64,000 nt of DNA from NCBI GenBank assembly GCA_963754065.1, contig CAVWFH010000027.1, forward strand, positions 1 to 64,000. Direction: 5' to 3'. Made by a program: the position numbers and the translations under genes. The notes beneath the pieces are model-generated. The model was not told where the DNA came from. It saw nothing but the letters and a program-made list of their open reading frames with translations, and ran no database searches. Source of the DNA: JALORV01 sp963754065 (GTDB taxonomy: Bacteria; Pseudomonadota; Gammaproteobacteria; Burkholderiales; Burkholderiaceae_F). Below, in pieces: positions 61,734 to 64,000 of this stretch (within the stretch, counting starts at the first letter, position 1; every line of letters starts with the position of its first letter).

Positions 61734-62035
61734 TCACAGTCTGGGTTGACTCACGCGGCTCGAATGCCAGAACGCGAGTACTTGCAAGTCAGCGCCTTGC
61801 TGGTTGTAGTAGATGAAGTAGCCGACACGATTGAGGAACAGGCGTCGCACCCCCGGCGTTCTGCTTCCGAGATACGGAGCACCGAGGCGAGGCTGGCTCA
61901 CCAGAAGCGCAACCGCTTTCCCGGAATCGGCGGCAATAGCTCACCAGGCGCCGCCGGCCGGTTCTCCGCCCACGAAGTCGCCGCTGTTCAAACCTGACTT
62001 GCCGCCCGCGCTGAGACCTTGAACCGAGGCGCCAT
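61734..62035 (-). pseudogene. parE: ParE-family toxin pseudogene
   Basis: From ATG 62035 the frame reads APRFKVSARAASQV, then an in-frame TGA, then TAATSWAENRPAAPGELL. Here one base is missing and the family continues in another frame: GKAVALLVSQPRLGAPYLGS and VRRLFLNRVGYFIYYNQQGA, then LQVLAFWHSSRVSQPRL to TGA at 61734-61736. All landmarks of a ParE/RelE toxin (W-A-E-N-R-P, P-R-L-G-x-P, V-R-R, Y-Y, W-H-S-S-R) are in order, about 100 residues in total. The early stop could also come from a paired T insertion and G loss, as GTTGAAGCAGCG would read VEAA. Not functional as written. Confidence 0.75.
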
Positions 62036-62037
62036 AC

Positions 62038-62110
62038 TCAACGCGGCTTCGGGAGCGACGCCAGAAGTTCTTCCGGTCCAACAAAGTCGCCACGCTGATT
62101 CAGCCTCGGC
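62038..62110 (-). pseudogene. 3' remnant of the antitoxin gene paired with parE
   Basis: Just upstream of parE (stop 62038-62040, two bases from the parE ATG) a frame ends LNQRGDFVGPEELLASLPKPR. A short acidic tail of the form GDFV-x-x-E-E placed directly before a parE start is what ParD/RelB-like antitoxins show. The frame upstream of it belongs to the tacT remnant in another phase, so the 5' part of this antitoxin is missing. Identification rests on position and a short tail only. Confidence 0.4.
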
Positions 62111-62230
62111 GCTCGTTCGAGAGTGCACGCTGCTTGAGCCATCGCTCGAGTGAGGCGTCTGCACAATCGAACGCCGCGAGTTGGTGACGCTCTGCTATCG
62201 GTTGCGGCGAGGAGAGAACGCCTCGTCTCT
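62100..62230 (-). pseudogene. N-terminal remnant of a TacT-type GNAT toxin
   Basis: Directly after the frame-corrected tacA stop, the minus strand reads LSSPQPIAERHQLAAFDCAD and then ASLERWLKQRALSNERRG and a stop. The H-x-L-x-x-F-D-C-x-x-x-x-L-x-x-W-L-K-x-R-A-L pattern is the N-terminus of TacT acetyltransferase toxins, which inactivate aminoacyl-tRNA. The acetyl-CoA site and the other roughly 120 residues are absent. The sequence is joined to the tail of another antitoxin, so a deletion fused two modules. Confidence 0.65.
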
Positions 62231-62510
62231 CTACTCCCAAGGAGCACTCGTCGAGAGCAGCCGCAAGAGCTGCGCGCTAGGGCGCGACGCAACGTCCAGC
62301 GCGGCTTGAAATCGAACAAACCTTGCCACATCCAGGACGGAAGACTCTTTGCTCCAACAAGACCTGTTCACCCTTCTCGCATGCTGCTTCGAGCATGAAT
62401 TGCGAACGAGACTTTCGCTGCGTCGCCGCCGCTCGGTCGATCAGATCGCGCTGAGCTCGTTCGGCGCGAAGACGGAGAGTCGTGTCGCGACCCGATGAGA
62501 CCTTTGCCAT
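62231..62510 (-). pseudogene. tacA: TacA-family antitoxin (DUF1778, ribbon-helix-helix), one-base frameshift
   Basis: ATG at 62510 opens AKVSSGRDTTLRLRAERAQR, DLIDRAAATQRKSRSQFMLE and AACEKGEQVLLEQRVFR, a clear DUF1778 N-terminal RHH domain. The frame then runs into a stop at 62277. In the next phase the family C-terminus continues: DVARFVRFQAALDVASRPSA and QLLRLLSTSAPWE, stop 62231-62233. One extra base at about 62335-62336 (CCGTCCTGGA) explains the shift; the repaired protein would have 92 residues. The toxin-neutralising C-terminal arm is lost in the written sequence. The toxin gene behind it is also truncated. Confidence 0.82.
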
Positions 62511-62660
62511 TGGTTCCTCGAACAACCTGCCCGAAGGCGCATGCGTACATTCGATGCATGCACACAGCAAGAATGTTATCGGAAGTGCACAACAATCAAT
62601 AAGTTACAGTGGAAAATACTGATTTGACATTATCCCGCAGAGGTCTACTCCCCTACCCGA
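62511..62660 (-). promoter_or_regulatory. Upstream region of tacA
   Basis: AT-richer DNA with TGCATGCA and CGCATGCG palindromes at about 62540-62565, a plausible RHH operator for tacA. No convincing -35/-10 pair at proper spacing. On the minus strand TAATGTCAAAT (62632-62622), preceded by CTGCG, resembles a dif XerD arm. Confidence 0.35.
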
Positions 62661-62852
62661 TTGCGGACTCCTAGACCGCCGCATTCGGCCATCTGCCGTC
62701 GCTCACGCCGGCGGCTTCCCGGCAAGGTGAAGATCATCGCCGCCATCATCGACGGGCCAGTCGTCGAGCGCATGCTCATGCCTCTGGGTCTGCAGGTCCG
62801 TGCACCACCGCTGGCACCCGCGCATGAGCAGATGCCGCTGCAGGCGGCCTGA
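62661..62852 (+). pseudogene. Possible transposase C-terminal fragment (IS91-like)
   Basis: A frame ending at 62852 contains GKVKIIAAIIDGPVVERMLM followed by LGLQVRAPPLAPAHEQMPL. The pattern K-(V/I)-(I/V)-A-x-I-x-x-P-x-V-(I/V)-E-R-(I/M)-L-x-x-L-G-L-x-x-R-A-P-P resembles the C-terminal tail of IS91-type Y2 transposases. The upstream CxxC part and the catalytic domain are absent. The match is from memory of tail patterns and is weak. Confidence 0.35.
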
Positions 62853-63046
62853 TCGTCCGCAAACGCGCTCTCCCCCCTGACGAATCCGAGTTGGTGGCGG
62901 CGTACCGGGTCGAACTCGGTTTCGACTTGACGAGCGTCGCTGCCGACATCGTGCTGCGGATCACGCGCAAGCTGGAGGCAAACCCGGGTGAAAATGTGCT
63001 GCACACTGACCACCCCAACCCGAGCCACGTCCACCGAAGGCCACCC
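62853..63046 (+). other. Spacer with possible short coding remnant
   Basis: The frame of the CBS gene is open upstream from about 62873 and reads ESELVAAYRVELGFDLTSVA followed by ADIVLRITRKLEANPGENV, a helical pattern that looks coding but is not part of the CBS domain. It may be the tail of a lost gene fused in frame. No promoter was identified. Confidence 0.3.
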
Positions 63047-63481
63047 ATGAACACGCCCATTTCCTCGCTGATGACTTCGCCGGCCTGGGCGGTCGGCATG
63101 GACGACACGATCGAAGCGATCGAAGCGATGATGACCCGACAGAGGCTATCGTGGGTCCCGGTCGTGGACTCGAACGACGTAAGCATCGGCGTCATTGCCC
63201 TGTCCGACCTGCTGCAGTTCCATATCCGCAAGGACGACCCGGCCAAAGTTGCCGCTTGGCAGATCTGTAGCTACAAGCCGATCTCGGTAGGCGCCGACAC
63301 GAGCGTCATCGATGTGGCCCGGCTGATGGTCGAGCACAAGATCCATCACGTGGTCGTCACGCAGACCGATGGCATGGTTGGCGTCGTTTCGGCACTTGAT
63401 TTCGTGCGCCGCTTCACTCTGGACAGCGACCAAGCAGGTGACTGGCCAGCAGGCACGCCGGAATCCAAGACAAGCCCATGA
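63047..63481 (+). CDS. CBS domain protein
   Basis: A 144-residue protein made of a CBS pair. The first repeat is SSLMTSPAWAVGMDDTIEAI followed by LSWVPVVDSNDVSIGVIALSDLLQF (quote: WVPVVDSNDVSIGVIALSDL). The second covers CSYKPISVGADTSVIDVARL to HHVVVTQTDGMVGVVSALDF. CBS pairs bind adenosyl nucleotides and sense energy state; standalone ones regulate partner enzymes. ATG at 63047 was chosen at the domain border. Its stop overlaps the start of a tiny Cys-rich frame (ATGA). Confidence 0.88.
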   Translation: MNTPISSLMTSPAWAVGMDDTIEAIEAMMTRQRLSWVPVVDSNDVSIGVIALSDLLQFHIRKDDPAKVAAWQICSYKPISVGADTSVIDVARLMVEHKIHHVVVTQTDGMVGVVSALDFVRRFTLDSDQAGDWPAGTPESKTSP

Positions 63482-63639
63482 AAGTCTGGTTCGCCAGTTT
63501 GCCGAAACTGGCGCTGGCCCGGCACCACCTGAGCGTCCGGAGGAATCTGCGCATCTGTACCTACTGCACCTCGGCGTGCCCGCGGTGCCCGATCAACGGC
63601 TACTGTCGACCCCAAGCACCCCCAAAGACCGAAATCTGA
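63478..63639 (+). CDS. Cys-rich microORF, 53 aa, coupled to the CBS gene
   Basis: ATG at 63478 overlaps the CBS-gene TGA. The 53-residue product has a basic N-terminal half (KVWFASLPKLALARHHLSVR) and a Cys cluster CTYCTSACPRCPINGYC, with five Cys in 17 residues, partly as CxxC pairs. That pattern suits metal or Fe-S binding or a degenerate zinc ribbon. I recognise no family. The tight overlap and the clustered Cys argue for a real gene. Its small size and the lack of a ribosome site other than that given by coupling argue for caution. Confidence 0.4.
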   Translation: MKVWFASLPKLALARHHLSVRRNLRICTYCTSACPRCPINGYCRPQAPPKTEI

Positions 63640-63754
63640 GCGTCGACTATCGGGGCCGGTCCCACGGCCTTTGAACGACCTCTCCTCAGGCTCCACTGGC
63701 GACCCGCCACCGGCCGACGTAGCCGTTCGACCTCGAATGCCGCCGGCGCTTGCC

Positions 63755-64000
63755 TCACGTGCCGAGCGCCGCCTGCGCCGCCGCCAGGCGGGCGATCGGC
63801 ACTCGAAACGGCGAACAGCTCACGTAGTCGAGCCCGGCCCGGTGGAAGAAGGCCACCGAGGCCGGGTCGCCGCCGTGTTCGCCGCAAACGCCGACCTCGA
63901 TGCCCGGCCGCACCGAGCGGCCCTTCTGCACGGCCATCTCGACGAGCAGGCCGACGCCTTTCTGGTCGATCGTTCGGAACGGGTCGTGTTCGTACATGCC
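63755..64000 (-). CDS. ppdK: Pyruvate, phosphate dikinase, C-terminal end only
   Basis: The window holds the last 81 residues of a PEP-utilising enzyme. DPFRTIDQKGVGLLVEMAVQ, GIEVGVCGEHGGDPASVAFF (the catalytic Cys of the C-terminal PEP/pyruvate domain is in GVCGEHGGDP) and LDYVSCSPFRVPIARLAAAQ match PpdK rather than PEP synthase (which ends differently). PpdK interconverts pyruvate, ATP and phosphate with PEP, AMP and pyrophosphate. The rest lies beyond the right edge. The internal Met at 63997 is not the start. Confidence 0.93.
   Translation of the reverse strand, partial: GMYEHDPFRTIDQKGVGLLVEMAVQKGRSVRPGIEVGVCGEHGGDPASVAFFHRAGLDYVSCSPFRVPIARLAAAQAALGT

Noticed and set aside
59852..62640. 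The TA patch as a Xer-integrated mobile element (IMEX) bounded by attL and attR
   Set aside because: Integration at dif would leave two directly repeated dif-like sites. The second candidate is inverted and lacks a proper XerC arm, so only a remnant is proposed.
61509..62640. The TA modules as cassettes of a chromosomal integron
   Set aside because: I looked for paired RYYYAAC/GTTRRRY core sites between the modules and found only an isolated GTTGGGT; no attC-like structure or integrase is seen.

Overview
The window looks like chromosomal DNA from a GC-rich betaproteobacterium, most likely Burkholderiales or a close relative. This rests on gene order I recognise: holB-pilZ-tatD, ygfZ beside a DUF4936 gene, maf-yceD-rpmF-plsX-fabHDG-acpP-fabF, and rpoE-rseA-rseB-mucD-lepA-lepB-DUF4845-rnc-era-recO-pdxJ-acpS-nagZ. 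No rRNA, tRNA or CRISPR array was seen. Both ends cut through genes: a parvulin-type prolyl isomerase on the left and pyruvate phosphate dikinase on the right.

Region by region. 1-3.7 kb (minus strand): selO, msrB, yciB, bolA and a periplasmic foldase, packed as one run. 3.8-18.6 kb (plus strand): a transport and catabolic block holding an acyl-CoA ligase, a complete branched-chain-amino-acid-type (HAAT) ABC transporter, a fused enoyl-CoA hydratase/3-hydroxyacyl-CoA dehydrogenase, an acyl-CoA dehydrogenase, two SDRs, a zinc-less NADP oxidoreductase and an epoxide-hydrolase-like enzyme. Together they suggest uptake, CoA activation and beta-oxidation of an aliphatic or alicyclic carboxylate. 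18.7-34 kb: mostly single housekeeping genes (M16 protease, thioesterase, GNATs, mltG-tmk-holB-pilZ-tatD, CNT transporter, aldehyde dehydrogenase, moeA, moaA). 34-39 kb: rne with a very long leader, divergent from rluC-gph-Rieske. 39.8-47.6 kb: the fatty acid/phospholipid initiation cluster. 47.6-59.9 kb: the sigma-E envelope stress operon, then lepA to nagZ, all on the plus strand.

Directly after nagZ, at 59852-59879, is a near-canonical XerCD dif site, which marks the replication terminus. Beyond it the dense plus-strand gene train ends and a short, AT-richer accessory patch begins (59.9-62.9 kb). It holds an unknown gene and, on the minus strand, remains of three type II toxin-antitoxin modules: higB with a frameshifted higA; a parE with a stop and a frameshift plus the tail of its antitoxin; and a frameshifted tacA with a truncated tacT. 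It also holds a possible transposase tail. A CBS-domain gene, a translationally coupled Cys-rich microORF and the 3' end of ppdK close the window.

Single-base indels recur. Extra bases lie in the substrate-binding protein gene, fabH, higA and tacA, and a base is missing in parE. For conserved fabH a sequencing or assembly error is the simplest reading. For the toxin-antitoxin patch, real decay is also supported by truncation and by the joining of two modules.
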